From assembly GCF_036322805.1 (NCBI RefSeq), contig NZ_AP027272.1:1860001-1924000 (forward strand): 64,000 bases of DNA. Direction: 5' to 3'. The first letter of the stretch is position 1. Each line of letters begins with the position of its first letter. Of the stretch, positions 45,329-58,156 are shown one piece after another. The position numbers and the translations under genes are program-made. Source of the DNA: Planctobacterium marinum (GTDB lineage Bacteria; Pseudomonadota; Gammaproteobacteria; Enterobacterales; Alteromonadaceae). Under the pieces are notes generated by a model, which made no database searches, was not told the DNA's origin, and saw only the letters and a list, made by a program, of their open reading frames with translations.

Positions 45329-45718
45329 ACACAGACCATATCTTTAATAGGGTAAGAAAAAGTTACATCAGGAACGATTGTATGTCTACAGACATTCTGC
45401 TTTTAACAATGCCATTCAGCGATAGCAGGACCTACAAATGGTCTATTGATTCAGTGTAGATTTGCATTGGGCTACAGTGAGGTAGTGAATGCCGTTTTTG
45501 TCGGGAACAAAAAACGGCCATGCGGACAGCGTTGGTTGAAGCACACACCTTCGTCGAACTAGTCTATTTTTGCTCCCTGCAAAATAGACATTCACGCCGT
45601 CCATGTCGCTCGCCGATTAATGCTCCTGCCGAATCGGCATTCACGCCATCCATGGCGCTCGCCGATTAATGCTCCTGCCGAATCGGCATTCACGCCATCC
45701 ATGGCGCTCAATTTTGAC
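45329..45718. other. Gene-free interval between a hypothetical gene and rluE
   Basis: The 150 bp nearest the exported-protein gene (45329-45480) is AT-rich and the likely promoter region of that gene. The remaining 230 bp up to the rluE stop codon is filled by the hairpin repeat cluster described separately. No reading frame in this interval looks genuine. Confidence 0.75.
45491..45710. repeat. Hairpin repeat cluster with a 49 bp tandem unit
   Basis: Begins with GCCGTTTTT/AAAAACGGC (45491-45518), then GTCTATTTT/AAAATAGAC closed by GC and a TCCCT loop (45562-45589), then two exact 49 bp tandem units (45608-45656 and 45657-45705). Each unit contains GCCGATT/AATCGGC tipped by GC-TCCT-GC, then CGCC-atccat-GGCG. 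The same two hairpin types, with different stems but the same loops, occur near 11.1-11.25 kb. The cluster ends 9 bp from the rluE stop and is thus the immediate 3' region of rluE. Confidence 0.85.
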
Positions 45719-46321
45719 CTACAAAGAAATCTCTTGGTACTTACCATTCTCAATCCCGTCAATGGTCCAGTTACCGACGCGATAGCGGATCAAACGTAGG
45801 GTGGGGTAGCCCACATGAGCCGTCATACGGCGCACTTGTCGGTTGCGGCCTTCGGTAATGGTAATGCTCAGCCAGCTGGTTGGTATAGATTGTCGCTCCC
45901 GGATGGGCGGGTTGCGCGGCCAGATATCTGGCTCATCCATTAACATCACTTTAGCCGGCGCGGTCATACCATCTTTTAATTCCACGCCGTCGCATAGCGC
46001 ATTTATACTTTTTTCATTGGGAATACCTTCTACCTGGGCCCAATAAGTTTTTGAGGTTTTGTGCTTAGGGGAGGCCAGTTTATTTTGCAACTTGCCGTTA
46101 TTAGTGAGCACCAACAGGCCCTCACTGTCGCGGTCTAATCTGCCTGCGGCATACACGTCAGGCACCGGGATAAAGTCCTTTAATGTTTGGCGATTTTCAC
46201 CATCAGTAAATTGAGATAACACATCAAAGGGTTTATTGAACAAAATAACGCGGGTTTGCTCTGGTGTTTTGGCTTTTTTGTTGATGGCGGATTTGTGACG
46301 AGTGGGTTTGTGGCGTTTCAT
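45719..46321 (-). CDS. rluE: 23S rRNA pseudouridine(2457) synthase RluE
   Basis: RsuA-family pseudouridine synthase of 200 aa. The active-site motif with the catalytic Asp is [17 protein letters not shown] near residue 56; KTYWAQVEG and [25 protein letters not shown] are the other conserved blocks. There is no S4 domain, consistent with RluE rather than RsuA or RluB, and the first 25 residues are a basic tail. The neighbour is icd, divergently transcribed, the same pairing as in E. coli. Confidence 0.95.
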   Translation of the reverse strand: MKRHKPTRHKSAINKKAKTPEQTRVILFNKPFDVLSQFTDGENRQTLKDFIPVPDVYAAGRLDRDSEGLLVLTNNGKLQNKLASPKHKTSKTYWAQVEGIPNEKSINALCDGVELKDGMTAPAKVMLMDEPDIWPRNPPIRERQSIPTSWLSITITEGRNRQVRRMTAHVGYPTLRLIRYRVGNWTIDGIENGKYQEISL

Positions 46322-48856
<2,535 letters not shown>

Positions 48857-48877
48857 GCGCAACCTCAAATAAAAACA

Positions 48878-48915
48878 AAGCCCGGTGAACTGTGAGTTCA
48901 CCGGGCTTTTTTTAT
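48878..48915. terminator. Strong intrinsic terminator after icd
   Basis: AAAGCCCGGTGAAC pairs with GTTCACCGGGCTTT around TGTGA and runs into T residues. Situated between convergent icd and cspD. Confidence 0.95.
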
Positions 48916-49009
48916 TCTGAGATAATTGGCTTGTTAAGCTTAATGAGTAGCACAAACACAAAAAGCGAATACTGTGATTCGCCTAGTGACTTAATTTGTT
49001 TAAGCGATG

Positions 49010-49228
49010 TTATCTTTCGGCTTCTAGCTCGAAGGTGATGTTCTCAGCGTGAAGGCCTTTGGGACCATTCTCTACCTCGAAATTCACTTCTTGTCCGGCT
49101 TTGAGTGTGCGATAACCGTCCATCTGAATGGTGGAGTAGTGAGCAAAAATGTCTTCGCCTCCACCGTCTGGCACGATGAAACCAAAACCTTTTGCATTAT
49201 TGAACCATTTAACTTTACCAACAGCCAT
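49010..49228 (-). CDS. cspD: Cold-shock-like protein CspD
   Basis: A 72 aa cold-shock-domain protein. RNP1 is KGFGFIV and RNP2 is DIFAHYS, with the usual [11 protein letters not shown] opening. The C-terminal extension after the domain and the position next to clpS-clpA fit CspD, which in E. coli is induced in stationary phase and inhibits DNA replication by binding single strands. The ATG at 49228 (MAVGKVKW) is taken; the upstream 16 codons belong to the leader. Confidence 0.93.
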   Translation of the reverse strand: MAVGKVKWFNNAKGFGFIVPDGGGEDIFAHYSTIQMDGYRTLKAGQEVNFEVENGPKGLHAENITFELEAER

Positions 49229-49415
49229 ACTTCTGATTCCTAAGTTTTCCTTGAACTGAACTTTCATTGCCCCCACTATCTCTTATGTGATGTGGGATGT
49301 TTTTATTATTTGTAACAAACTGTAGATTTTTTGACCTGAGTGTGTCAAGCCCAAATTCACATTAAATTAATCCAAACGTTAAACCAATTTGATTGTTAGA
49401 GTCTATTCTATAGTT

Positions 49416-49736
49416 ATGAGTAAGCAGGACATTATTAATTCAGGTCACGAGAAACAACTGGAAGCGGTGAAAAAGAAGGTTCAGCCGCCCCCGATGTTCA
49501 AGGTGATGCTGAACAACGATGATTACACACCGATGGACTTTGTGGTGGAAGTCCTGATGCAATTTTTCAATCTGGATGCTGAAAAAGCCAACCAGATTAT
49601 GTTGACTGTGCACTACCGAGGTAAGGCAGTGTGCGGTATTTACACCGCTGATGTCGCCGAAACTAAAGTGATGCAAGTCAATCAGTATGCGCGTAAGCAT
49701 CAGCATCCATTGCTTTGTTCAATGGAACAGGCGTAG
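49416..49736 (+). CDS. clpS: ATP-dependent Clp protease adaptor ClpS
   Basis: A 106 aa N-degron adaptor that delivers proteins bearing destabilising amino-terminal residues to ClpAP. The residues forming the N-degron pocket are visible in [20 protein letters not shown], with the Asn-Asp-Asp that binds the alpha-amino group, and the later [15 protein letters not shown] segment. The start is ATG 49416 (MSKQDI). clpA follows 17 bp downstream. Both transferases that create N-degrons, aat and bpt, are a few kilobases away. Confidence 0.97.
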   Translation: MSKQDIINSGHEKQLEAVKKKVQPPPMFKVMLNNDDYTPMDFVVEVLMQFFNLDAEKANQIMLTVHYRGKAVCGIYTADVAETKVMQVNQYARKHQHPLLCSMEQA

Positions 49737-49753
49737 TTGTATAAGGGGAATGC

Positions 49754-52027
49754 ATGTTAAATAAAGATCTAGAAAGAACCCTGAATGAAGCGTTTATCTT
49801 TGCCAGAGAGCATAAACATGAGTTTATGACGGTGGAGCACCTGCTGCTGGCGCTGCTTGATAATCCTTCCGCGAAAGAAGCACTCAATGCCTGTGGCGCC
49901 GACATTGAAGCTATTCGAGCCGAACTCACTACCTTTGTAAAAGAAACCACGCCTATTATTCTGGACGAGGAAGGTGTTGAGAGAGAAACTCAGCCTACAC
50001 TGGGTTTTCAAAGAGTTTTACAGCGCGCCGTTTTTCACGTGCAATCTTCCGGTAAAGAAGAGGTCACAGGGGCGAATGTTCTTGTAGCTATCTTCAGCGA
50101 GCAAGAATCCCAGGCGGTGTACATTCTGAAGAAAGCCGATGTTACGCGTCTTGATGTGGTTAACTTTATTTCTCATGGCATTAGCCGCAACGAAGATGAA
50201 GCCAACAATAATGAATCAGAAGACGGAGAAGAGGGCGGCGAGGGCGAAGAGAACCAATCGCTACTGTCTAAATATTCCTCTAATCTGAATGCTCTGGCCA
50301 AAGAGGGCAAAATTGATCCGCTTATCGGACGTGATCACGAAGTAGAACGAACCATTCAGGTGTTGTGTCGTCGTCGTAAAAATAACCCGCTATTAGTGGG
50401 TGAGGCCGGAGTGGGTAAAACCGCTATCGCTGAAGGTTTGGCCTTCAGGATCGTCGAAGAAAACGTACCGGATGTCATTGCCTCAGCCACCATCTACTCT
50501 TTAGATTTAGGCGGCTTGTTAGCCGGAACCAAATACCGTGGTGATTTTGAGAAGCGCCTGAAAGGCATTTTGAAAGAACTGCAGCAAGACCCGGATGCCA
50601 TTCTGTTTATCGATGAAATCCATACCATTATCGGTGCTGGTGCGGCGTCAGGCGGTGTAATGGACGCTTCTAACTTGTTAAAACCGAAACTGTCCAGTGG
50701 TGAATTGCGCTGTGTGGGTTCGACCACTTATCAGGAATACCAAGGCATTTTCGAAAAAGACAGAGCGCTGGCACGTCGATTCCAGAAAATTGATATAACC
50801 GAGCCGAGCGTCTCTGATACCACTAAGATATTGATGGGGTTGAAATCTCGCTACGAGAAACACCACAGTATTCGCTACACCAACAAAGCCTTGCAGGCGG
50901 CCGCAGAGTTATCTGCTAAGTACATCAACGAGCGCCATTTGCCAGATAAGGCGATAGACGTTATTGATGAAGCGGGCGCCAGCCAGCGCTTATTACCCGC
51001 CTCCAGACGCAAGAAAACCATTGGTGTGCCGGATATCGAGCATATCATTTCCAAGATTGCCCGTATCCCTGAGAAGTCCGTATCGGCCTCTGACAAGGAT
51101 GTACTCAAAAACCTGGGGCGCAACCTTAAGATGGTGGTGTTTGGTCAGGACAAAGCCATTGATACCCTTACAGACGCCATACGCTTATCACGTAGTGGTT
51201 TGGGCAATGAGAAAAAGCCCATCGGTTGCTTCTTGTTTGCCGGTCCAACTGGTGTGGGTAAAACCGAAGTGACTCAGCAATTGAGCAATGTCATGGGCGT
51301 TGAGCTTGTGCGTTTTGATATGTCGGAGTACATGGAGCGTCACGCTGTGAGCCGATTAATTGGTGCACCTCCGGGTTATGTGGGCTTTGATCAAGGTGGT
51401 TTGTTAACCGACGCCGTGATTAAAAACCCATACTCTGTGGTATTGCTGGACGAAATTGAAAAAGCCCATAGCGATATCTATAACATTCTATTGCAGGTAA
51501 TGGATCACGGTACATTAACTGACAATAACGGCCGTAAGGTGGATTTCCGCAATGTGGTATTGGTAATGACCACCAATGCTGGTGTTCAGGAAACTACGCG
51601 CAAGTCGATAGGCTTCCAGCAGCAAGATCACAGCCACGATGCCATGTCGGAAATCAATCGCACTTTCTCGCCTGAATTTCGCAATCGTCTGGATGCAACA
51701 GTGTGGTTTAACCACCTCGATGAAGAAGTTATTCTGCAAGTTGTCGACAAGTTTATTGTTGAACTGCAAGCGCAGCTGGATTCCAAAGGCGTTTCGCTGG
51801 AAGTGTCGCAGGCTGCTCGCAAGTGGTTGGCTGATAAAGGCTACGACAAAGCGATGGGTGCCAGACCGATGGCTCGTGTGATGCAGGAAGATGTGAAGAA
51901 ACAGCTTGCCAACGAGTTGTTGTTCGGTGACTTAGTGGATGGTGGGGTTGCCAAGATAGGCATCAAAGCCGATAAGCTCAACTTCACTTACGAGAAAGTG
52001 AAAAAGAATAGTAAAGCCGAACATTAA
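49754..52027 (+). CDS. clpA: ATP-dependent Clp protease ATP-binding subunit ClpA
   Basis: Unfoldase of the ClpAP protease, 757 aa. It has a Clp N-domain (residues 1-145, the ClpS docking part), an acidic linker rich in Glu and Gly, then two AAA+ modules. Walker A motifs are GEAGVGKT (216-223) and GPTGVGKT (about 495), with Walker B LFIDEIHT and [10 protein letters not shown]. The IGL/IGF-type loop for ClpP docking is SIGFQQQDH near residue 615. The gene follows clpS in one operon and ends at a terminator shared with infA. Confidence 0.98.
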   Translation: MLNKDLERTLNEAFIFAREHKHEFMTVEHLLLALLDNPSAKEALNACGADIEAIRAELTTFVKETTPIILDEEGVERETQPTLGFQRVLQRAVFHVQSSGKEEVTGANVLVAIFSEQESQAVYILKKADVTRLDVVNFISHGISRNEDEANNNESEDGEEGGEGEENQSLLSKYSSNLNALAKEGKIDPLIGRDHEVERTIQVLCRRRKNNPLLVGEAGVGKTAIAEGLAFRIVEENVPDVIASATIYSLDLGGLLAGTKYRGDFEKRLKGILKELQQDPDAILFIDEIHTIIGAGAASGGVMDASNLLKPKLSSGELRCVGSTTYQEYQGIFEKDRALARRFQKIDITEPSVSDTTKILMGLKSRYEKHHSIRYTNKALQAAAELSAKYINERHLPDKAIDVIDEAGASQRLLPASRRKKTIGVPDIEHIISKIARIPEKSVSASDKDVLKNLGRNLKMVVFGQDKAIDTLTDAIRLSRSGLGNEKKPIGCFLFAGPTGVGKTEVTQQLSNVMGVELVRFDMSEYMERHAVSRLIGAPPGYVGFDQGGLLTDAVIKNPYSVVLLDEIEKAHSDIYNILLQVMDHGTLTDNNGRKVDFRNVVLVMTTNAGVQETTRKSIGFQQQDHSHDAMSEINRTFSPEFRNRLDATVWFNHLDEEVILQVVDKFIVELQAQLDSKGVSLEVSQAARKWLADKGYDKAMGARPMARVMQEDVKKQLANELLFGDLVDGGVAKIGIKADKLNFTYEKVKKNSKAEH

Positions 52028-52049
52028 TTGGTGTAGATTCTCAGACAAT

Positions 52050-52076
52050 AAAAAAGGTGCGTTACGCACCTTTTTT
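52050..52076. terminator. Bidirectional terminator between clpA and infA
   Basis: AAAAAAGGTGCG and CGCACCTTTTTT form a compact stem with an A-run and a T-run on either side, located between convergent clpA and infA. Confidence 0.93.
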
Positions 52077-52133
52077 ATTTGTCCGTGTTGCAGGACAAAA
52101 TCTTGTCAGGGAATAGCCCTGTAATAACGAAGA

Positions 52134-52352
52134 TTATCTGGCGCGGTAAATGATGCGGCCTTTTGTCAAATCATAAGGCGTCATTTCAACAGTAACCTTG
52201 TCACCCGTTAAAATACGGATGTAGTTTTTACGCATCTTGCCAGAGATGTGCGCAGTTACAACGTGACCATTTTCAAGTTCTACACGGAACATAGTGTTGG
52301 GAAGGGTTTCCAGAATGGTACCTTCCATTTCGATACAATCTTCTTTTGCCAT
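52134..52352 (-). CDS. infA: Translation initiation factor IF-1
   Basis: A 72 aa S1-like OB-fold protein that binds the ribosomal A site during initiation. The sequence [20 protein letters not shown] at the start, the [14 protein letters not shown] strand and [12 protein letters not shown] at the end are nearly invariant in gammaproteobacteria. It lies downstream of bpt on the same strand with about 150 bp between, so it probably has its own promoter. Confidence 0.98.
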   Translation of the reverse strand: MAKEDCIEMEGTILETLPNTMFRVELENGHVVTAHISGKMRKNYIRILTGDKVTVEMTPYDLTKGRIIYRAR

Positions 52353-52502
52353 CTATAAAAATCTAACCTCAGATAAAAATACTGGTACCAATCAGTGATG
52401 CTGTGATTATTTAGCTGTCACTTGTAACAATTTATTGGTATTACGCAAATGCGGCGTGGATTTTGCCCAAATAGTGTTCGACTGTAAAGGGCTGAGAGCA
52501 AA

Positions 52503-53195
52503 TTATTTGCTTATTAGTTGCCATCCGTCCTTGAAATGGCGCTCATGAGGTAAAAATTTGGACTTATAGTTCATTTTCTGACAATCATCGATTTGATATC
52601 CCAGATACACATAAACCTTTTGCCATTGGTAGGCCTTATCAATTTGGGTCAAAATCGCAAACGTACCCAGCGAGCGATGTGCGAAGTCAGGGTGAAAAAA
52701 AGTATACAGCGCCGACAGTGCGCCATCGAATTCATCCGTAACGGCCACCATGATCAATTGGCCATCTTCATAAAATTCGAAAAACAGTGGATGTGACCAG
52801 CTGCTAAACAAAAACTGAAAATACTGATCTTTGTTAGCGGGATACATGGAGCCATCACTGTGGCGTTTATTGATGTATTGCTCATACAGCTGGTAATAGG
52901 CGTCTTTGTGTTCCCGGCTGATTTGTACCTGAACGTTTTTGTTGCGAGCTAATACCCGTTTCTGACTGCGACTGGGTTTAAATTTGATCACCGGGACACG
53001 GATAGACTGACAGGCACTACACGCGGGACAGTTGGGACGGTAGATCTGTTCGCCACTGCGGCGGAAGCCATGGGCCAACATCACTTCATATTGGGCTTTT
53101 AGATCAGGGTCTTGATAGCCCGCAAATACCAATAAACGTTCCTTTTCGTCAGGCAGATAACTACATTCAAAGGTGCCGGTGATGCCAAATTTCAT
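52503..53195 (-). CDS. bpt: Aspartate/glutamate leucyltransferase (Bpt)
   Basis: N-degron pathway enzyme of 230 aa that transfers leucine from tRNA to proteins beginning with Asp or Glu, making them ClpS substrates. It belongs to the ATE family: the amino-terminal CSYLPDEKERLLVF carries the first conserved cysteine, and RPNCPACSACQSIRVPV holds the further cysteine cluster. The ending CQKMNYKSKFLPHE is also typical. Leucine rather than arginine transfer is inferred from the bacterial Bpt subgroup. Its start overlaps the aat stop by one base, implying coupled translation. Confidence 0.95.
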   Translation of the reverse strand: MKFGITGTFECSYLPDEKERLLVFAGYQDPDLKAQYEVMLAHGFRRSGEQIYRPNCPACSACQSIRVPVIKFKPSRSQKRVLARNKNVQVQISREHKDAYYQLYEQYINKRHSDGSMYPANKDQYFQFLFSSWSHPLFFEFYEDGQLIMVAVTDEFDGALSALYTFFHPDFAHRSLGTFAILTQIDKAYQWQKVYVYLGYQIDDCQKMNYKSKFLPHERHFKDGWQLISK

Positions 53196-53923
53196 CAGCC
53201 CACCGCAGCGAGTACTGAATTACAGACATCCAGATCCTGTCGCCACAGTCCTTTGGGGTAGTCTCGGGTAATTTCATTTCGCAACTGAGCAAGAAAATCT
53301 TTACGGGAAATTGAAACCGCACCTAGTGAGCTTAAATGATCGGTTTGCATTTGACAGTCGATAAAGCGACAGCCGAAGTGCTTCATGTACTGTACCAGAT
53401 GATAAAACGCCAGTTTTGAGGCATTACTGCGTTTGTGGAACATGGATTCGCCACAGAACACGTTTCCAATACCAATGCCATACAGGCCGCCTACCAGTTC
53501 GCTGCCTTCCCAAACTTCGATTGAGTGGGCAAACCCCGCATGGTGCAAGCGCACATAAGCTTGCTGCATGTCTTCGGTAATCCAGGTGCCTTTGTCATCC
53601 CGAGGAATGGATGCACACACTTTGATGACATCGGCAAATGCTTTGTTCTTGGTAACGCGATAAGGGTGTTTTTTCAGAAATTTGCGAAAGCTTTTAGATA
53701 CCTGGTAGTCCTCCAGATAAAGAATGCCACGGGGATCGGGTGACCACCAGAGTAGGGGTTCTCCTTCGCTAAACCAGGGGAATATGCCATTTTCATAAGC
53801 GCGCAACAGCCGTTCTACAGACAGATCGCCACCAAAAGCCAACAGCCCATTGGGCTCCTCAAGTGCCAATTCCGGCGGAGGGAAGTTAACTGCGTCGTCG
53901 AGACGAAATAGCTGGATGCTCAT
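53195..53923 (-). CDS. aat: Leucyl/phenylalanyl-tRNA-protein transferase
   Basis: Transfers Leu or Phe from aminoacyl-tRNA to proteins with basic amino-terminal residues, marking them for ClpS-ClpAP. The 242 aa protein shows FPPPELALEEPNGLLAFGGD near the start, AYENGIFPWFSEGEPLLWWS near residue 42, and SMFHKRSNASKLAFYHL near residue 160, the standard blocks of the family. It is first in the aat-bpt pair, with infA and clpSA nearby, which completes the pathway. Confidence 0.97.
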   Translation of the reverse strand: MSIQLFRLDDAVNFPPPELALEEPNGLLAFGGDLSVERLLRAYENGIFPWFSEGEPLLWWSPDPRGILYLEDYQVSKSFRKFLKKHPYRVTKNKAFADVIKVCASIPRDDKGTWITEDMQQAYVRLHHAGFAHSIEVWEGSELVGGLYGIGIGNVFCGESMFHKRSNASKLAFYHLVQYMKHFGCRFIDCQMQTDHLSSLGAVSISRKDFLAQLRNEITRDYPKGLWRQDLDVCNSVLAAVG

Positions 53924-54047
53924 TTCTCGGTATTTTCTCGGGTTATGACCTGGTGGTCAGCGATAGGTTATTTCTTATGATTTTATGCTACAAATGCACA
54001 GGCCTCAAGAACGGAGGCCTGTGATCCGGGGACAAAGTGAAGAGAAA

Positions 54048-54911
54048 TTACAGTACGTTTAAAATGGTGTTTAAATTCTCTCCACATAAAGCTTGTAGTT
54101 CTTTGTCGTTGGCCAGATTTTTGCGGTTAATACTGAGAATTGCACCGTTCTGTTGTGCAATACTGACGGTGGCCTCCAGGTTACCTAGCTGACAATGTAC
54201 TTTGAACAAATTGATTAGCGTATTTAATCTGAGCGGATCCACTTCAAAAGCTCTTTGCAAAGTCATTAAACTTTCTTCAAGCTGATTAGTTTTAAGCATC
54301 GCATAGCCTTTGTATTCCAGCGCTTCGGCATTGTCTGGCATAAGCGCTAATGCTTTGTCATATTCAATGATTGCCTGCTCAAAGTTTTTATTAAAGCGAT
54401 GAGCAACACCTTCCTGCACATGTTTGTTAGCCTGTGCTTTGAGCTCATCATTGGCAATAGAACGCATGAAAGACTGACTGACATCTGTACTGGCAATCAC
54501 GCTCTGATTAAATAAACTTTTAGCGGCGCTGATGTTGCCTACGACATATTCAAGAATGGCTCTGTTGTGGTTTAGTTTCTCTAGTGTTGGGTATAATTCA
54601 GGAACATTCTCGACGCTGGCTGCGTCAAGGTACAATTGTCTGGATTGTTGATAGTCTCCTTTTGAAAAGGCGATCCAGCCAGCGGCATTGAGTGAATCAA
54701 GTTTTTGTGTTGGTGAGCTACTTTCGGTGATGGACTGCTGAATAAGGCGGGTTGCTTCATCGTACCGCTTGTTCATATATGCCTCTTTGGCATTTTGAAA
54801 GTAATAGTTGTATGAACGACTTGGTTCCTCTTGCGTGGTTTCAGGGGCCATTTCTTGTAGGGCGAACGTTGGAGCGGAAATAACTAAAAGTGCAGATAAT
54901 AAACGCAACAT
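54048..54911 (-). CDS. Exported tetratricopeptide-repeat protein
   Basis: A 287 aa protein with a signal peptide (residues 1-18, LRLLSALLVISAPTFA) and at least five TPR-like helical pairs: AKEAYMNKRYDEATRLIQQ, AAGWIAFSKGDYQQSRQLYL, RFNKNFEQAIIEYDKALALM and AMLKTNQLEESLMTLQRAFE are clear. TPR proteins serve as scaffolds; the partner is unknown. The upstream gene ends 2 nt before its start, so the two are translated together and the membrane protein is the natural candidate partner. Confidence 0.85.
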   Translation of the reverse strand: MLRLLSALLVISAPTFALQEMAPETTQEEPSRSYNYYFQNAKEAYMNKRYDEATRLIQQSITESSSPTQKLDSLNAAGWIAFSKGDYQQSRQLYLDAASVENVPELYPTLEKLNHNRAILEYVVGNISAAKSLFNQSVIASTDVSQSFMRSIANDELKAQANKHVQEGVAHRFNKNFEQAIIEYDKALALMPDNAEALEYKGYAMLKTNQLEESLMTLQRAFEVDPLRLNTLINLFKVHCQLGNLEATVSIAQQNGAILSINRKNLANDKELQALCGENLNTILNVL

Positions 54912-54913
54912 GC

Positions 54914-55429
54914 TTAAAAGCCTCCAAATTGAGTGTTGTCCTTGGCTTTCTCAAGGACCAGATCTCTTTTTAAATTACTGATTTCAAAACTTTGTTGCTG
55001 GATGATATTTTTTTGTTTTCCCACGGTATTATTTTCAAACTCCAATAGGGCATTATTGGACAAGAAAATTGAACCTCTTCCTGTATCGTCTAACGTGGCA
55101 CGTTCATTACTTACATAGACAGGCGTTTCCTCCGGGTGATAGGGCCGTACTACTATCGCAATTTTGCTTGAAGGACTGAAATAGATATAGAAAACACTTG
55201 GGACAAATAGGGCTGCAGAAACAGCAATAAAGGTGCCAGCCAATATGAGTTGTGTTCTGATGTATGGTGTCTTTTTGTCTGCTGGTAGCGTCGTCGCTTT
55301 TTCGATTTTATTTTGTGTACCGGTTATTACCGAATAACACATAAATAGCCAAATAGCAGCGATACCTGGTACACCGTATTGAAAGAAGGTTGAAATTGCC
55401 TGGAGTGTCTCGGGTGTAAATTCAATCAT
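54914..55429 (-). CDS. Hypothetical two-helix membrane protein, 171 aa
   Basis: Not recognised. Two membrane segments are predicted: residues 18-35 (GVPGIAAIWLFMCYSVIT) and 62-85 (LILAGTFIAVSAALFVPSVF). A soluble domain of about 85 residues follows, ending in a helix (IQQQSFEISNLKRDLVLEKA) that could form a coiled coil. Topology suggests that the C-terminal domain and the amino end lie on the same side of the membrane. It is co-translated with the TPR protein that follows. Confidence 0.7.
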   Translation of the reverse strand: MIEFTPETLQAISTFFQYGVPGIAAIWLFMCYSVITGTQNKIEKATTLPADKKTPYIRTQLILAGTFIAVSAALFVPSVFYIYFSPSSKIAIVVRPYHPEETPVYVSNERATLDDTGRGSIFLSNNALLEFENNTVGKQKNIIQQQSFEISNLKRDLVLEKAKDNTQFGGF

Positions 55430-55535
55430 GGAAAATTAACCTTTCACCTATCTAAAGATGATTTAAGGATAATTCAATAAGGTTAAAAAATTCCAGTTAT
55501 TTGTTACGGGGCGGGAAGTGGGTATTGGGATAATT

Positions 55536-55561
55536 GTGGCATTTCGAATTCGAAACGCCAC
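55536..55561 (-). terminator. Hairpin immediately after trxB
   Basis: On the transcribed reverse strand, GTGGC-G-TTTCGAA pairs with TTCGAAA-T-GCCAC. The single DNA mismatch becomes a G-U pair in RNA, giving an uninterrupted 13 bp stem with virtually no loop. It starts 13 bp past the trxB stop. The following bases are only weakly T-rich. Confidence 0.65.
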
Positions 55562-55573
55562 AACCTTATAGAA

Positions 55574-56846
<1,273 letters not shown>

Positions 56847-57293
56847 ATGGCGCAAGGTATCGGAGCCGTTCTCCGAGATGGTCAGGATTACATGAAGGTC
56901 TGGCCAAGGCAGAAACAGCTGTTTTCACTGTTCCCCGACGGTAAAATTGTGGTGGCAACGGAATTTGCCATCAAAGTCATGCCACCTGCTGCCGTTGTCG
57001 CTGCTGCATCATTGATCAATATTCACGGTGCTGAGTATGCACCACAAGCCATCGCTATCGCCGCCTTTTTTATCAGCTTACCCCTACAAGGTTTGATGTG
57101 GCTTGGACATCGTTCTAAGCAAAACTTACCGCCAGCGATCCGCAGCTGGTATCAGGAAATTCACAGCAAAATGCGTCAGCAAGGCTGTCAGTTGCAGTCG
57201 GCGAAGTCACGTCCGCGCTACAAAGAACTGGCACAGCTGCTGAAAACTGCATTCGACGAGCTGGACAAGGTGTTTACTCGCCAACTGTTTTAG
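56847..57293 (+). CDS. yfbV: YfbV (UPF0208/DUF412) family membrane protein
   Basis: A 148 aa protein with two membrane segments near residues 40-85 (MPPAAVVAAASLINIHG and AIAIAAFFISLPLQGLMWLG), aligned with E. coli YfbV, which insulates the terminus macrodomain. Shared features are GQDYMKVWPRQKQL, the AIKVMPP stretch and LPLQGLMWLGHRS, then PPAIRSWYQEI and KTAFDELDKVF. The ATG follows an AAGAGGTAG site. Its role in chromosome organisation here is taken from the family. Confidence 0.9.
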   Translation: MAQGIGAVLRDGQDYMKVWPRQKQLFSLFPDGKIVVATEFAIKVMPPAAVVAAASLINIHGAEYAPQAIAIAAFFISLPLQGLMWLGHRSKQNLPPAIRSWYQEIHSKMRQQGCQLQSAKSRPRYKELAQLLKTAFDELDKVFTRQLF

Positions 57294-57423
57294 CGCCACC
57301 CTAAATTGACTATTTGGTTAAAAAAAGGCCGTTTATGCTGCGTAAACTCGACAGTATGAGACTTTAGCATTACCCTTAAGCAATACTTTTTTACGATTTA
57401 ATAAAGTCGATTCGGACCCCTAA

Positions 57424-57981
57424 ATGAACAAACACTTTATTACAGCACAGTCGTTGCTGGAAGATTCGTTCCGTCTTGCGGCGGACGTCTACAAAGATGG
57501 CTTCAGGCCGCAATTTATCATTGGTATCTGGCGTGGTGGCACACCGGTCGGGATCGCGGTGCAAGAGTTTTTTGATTACAAAAAAGTGCACACCGACCAC
57601 ATTGCCGTGCGCACTTCTTCTTATTACGGAATTAATCAACAGTCTAAAACCATCAAGGTACATGGTTTGCAATACCTTGTAGAAAACGCCAATGCCGACG
57701 ACGGTTTGTTGATCGTGGATGATGTGTTTGACTCAGGCCGCAGTATTGCTGCCCTAATTGAGCAAACTAAAAAACTGATGCGCTTAAACACGCCAAAAGA
57801 CATTCGCATTGCAACGCCTTGGTACAAACCCAAGAACAACAAAACTAATATCACCCCGGATTACTACGTACATGAAACCGACGAGTGGTTGGTATTCCCC
57901 CATGAGTTATCTGGCCTCACTAAAGAAGAAATCCGCGAGGGTAAATCGGATATTGCCGATGTACTGAATTTGATCCTTTAG
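57424..57981 (+). CDS. Purine-type phosphoribosyltransferase
   Basis: A type I phosphoribosyltransferase of 185 aa. The PRPP-binding loop is LLIVDDVFDSGRSIAALIE near residue 95, preceded by the GIWRGGTPVGIAVQEFF pyrophosphate loop near residue 34. These features suggest a hypoxanthine/guanine/xanthine salvage enzyme, but the base specificity cannot be fixed from sequence. It lies alone, with a terminator directly after it. Confidence 0.85.
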   Translation: MNKHFITAQSLLEDSFRLAADVYKDGFRPQFIIGIWRGGTPVGIAVQEFFDYKKVHTDHIAVRTSSYYGINQQSKTIKVHGLQYLVENANADDGLLIVDDVFDSGRSIAALIEQTKKLMRLNTPKDIRIATPWYKPKNNKTNITPDYYVHETDEWLVFPHELSGLTKEEIREGKSDIADVLNLIL

Positions 57982-58004
57982 AAATTTGTTGGATTTTTAA
58001 AAAG

Positions 58005-58032
58005 AAAAACCGCTCAAATGAGCGGTTTTTTG
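58005..58032 (+). terminator. Intrinsic terminator after the phosphoribosyltransferase
   Basis: AAAACCGCT pairs with AGCGGTTTT around CAAATG, followed by a T-run; located 24 bp past the stop codon. Confidence 0.93.
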
Positions 58033-58156
58033 TTTTTATTGTGCCAATATTTTATTTACCTGACCCTTTTGATTTACTTTGAGCCTTTTTGAATCGGCTA
58101 CTAAATAACAAATAACCAGTTGTCTTGGGTTTACCGAAGCCGGAGGAATTGATTTC

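Noticed and set aside
45608-45705. Possible CRISPR array
   Set aside because: There are only two 49 bp copies in direct contact without unique spacers, and no cas genes; it is a tandem hairpin repeat.
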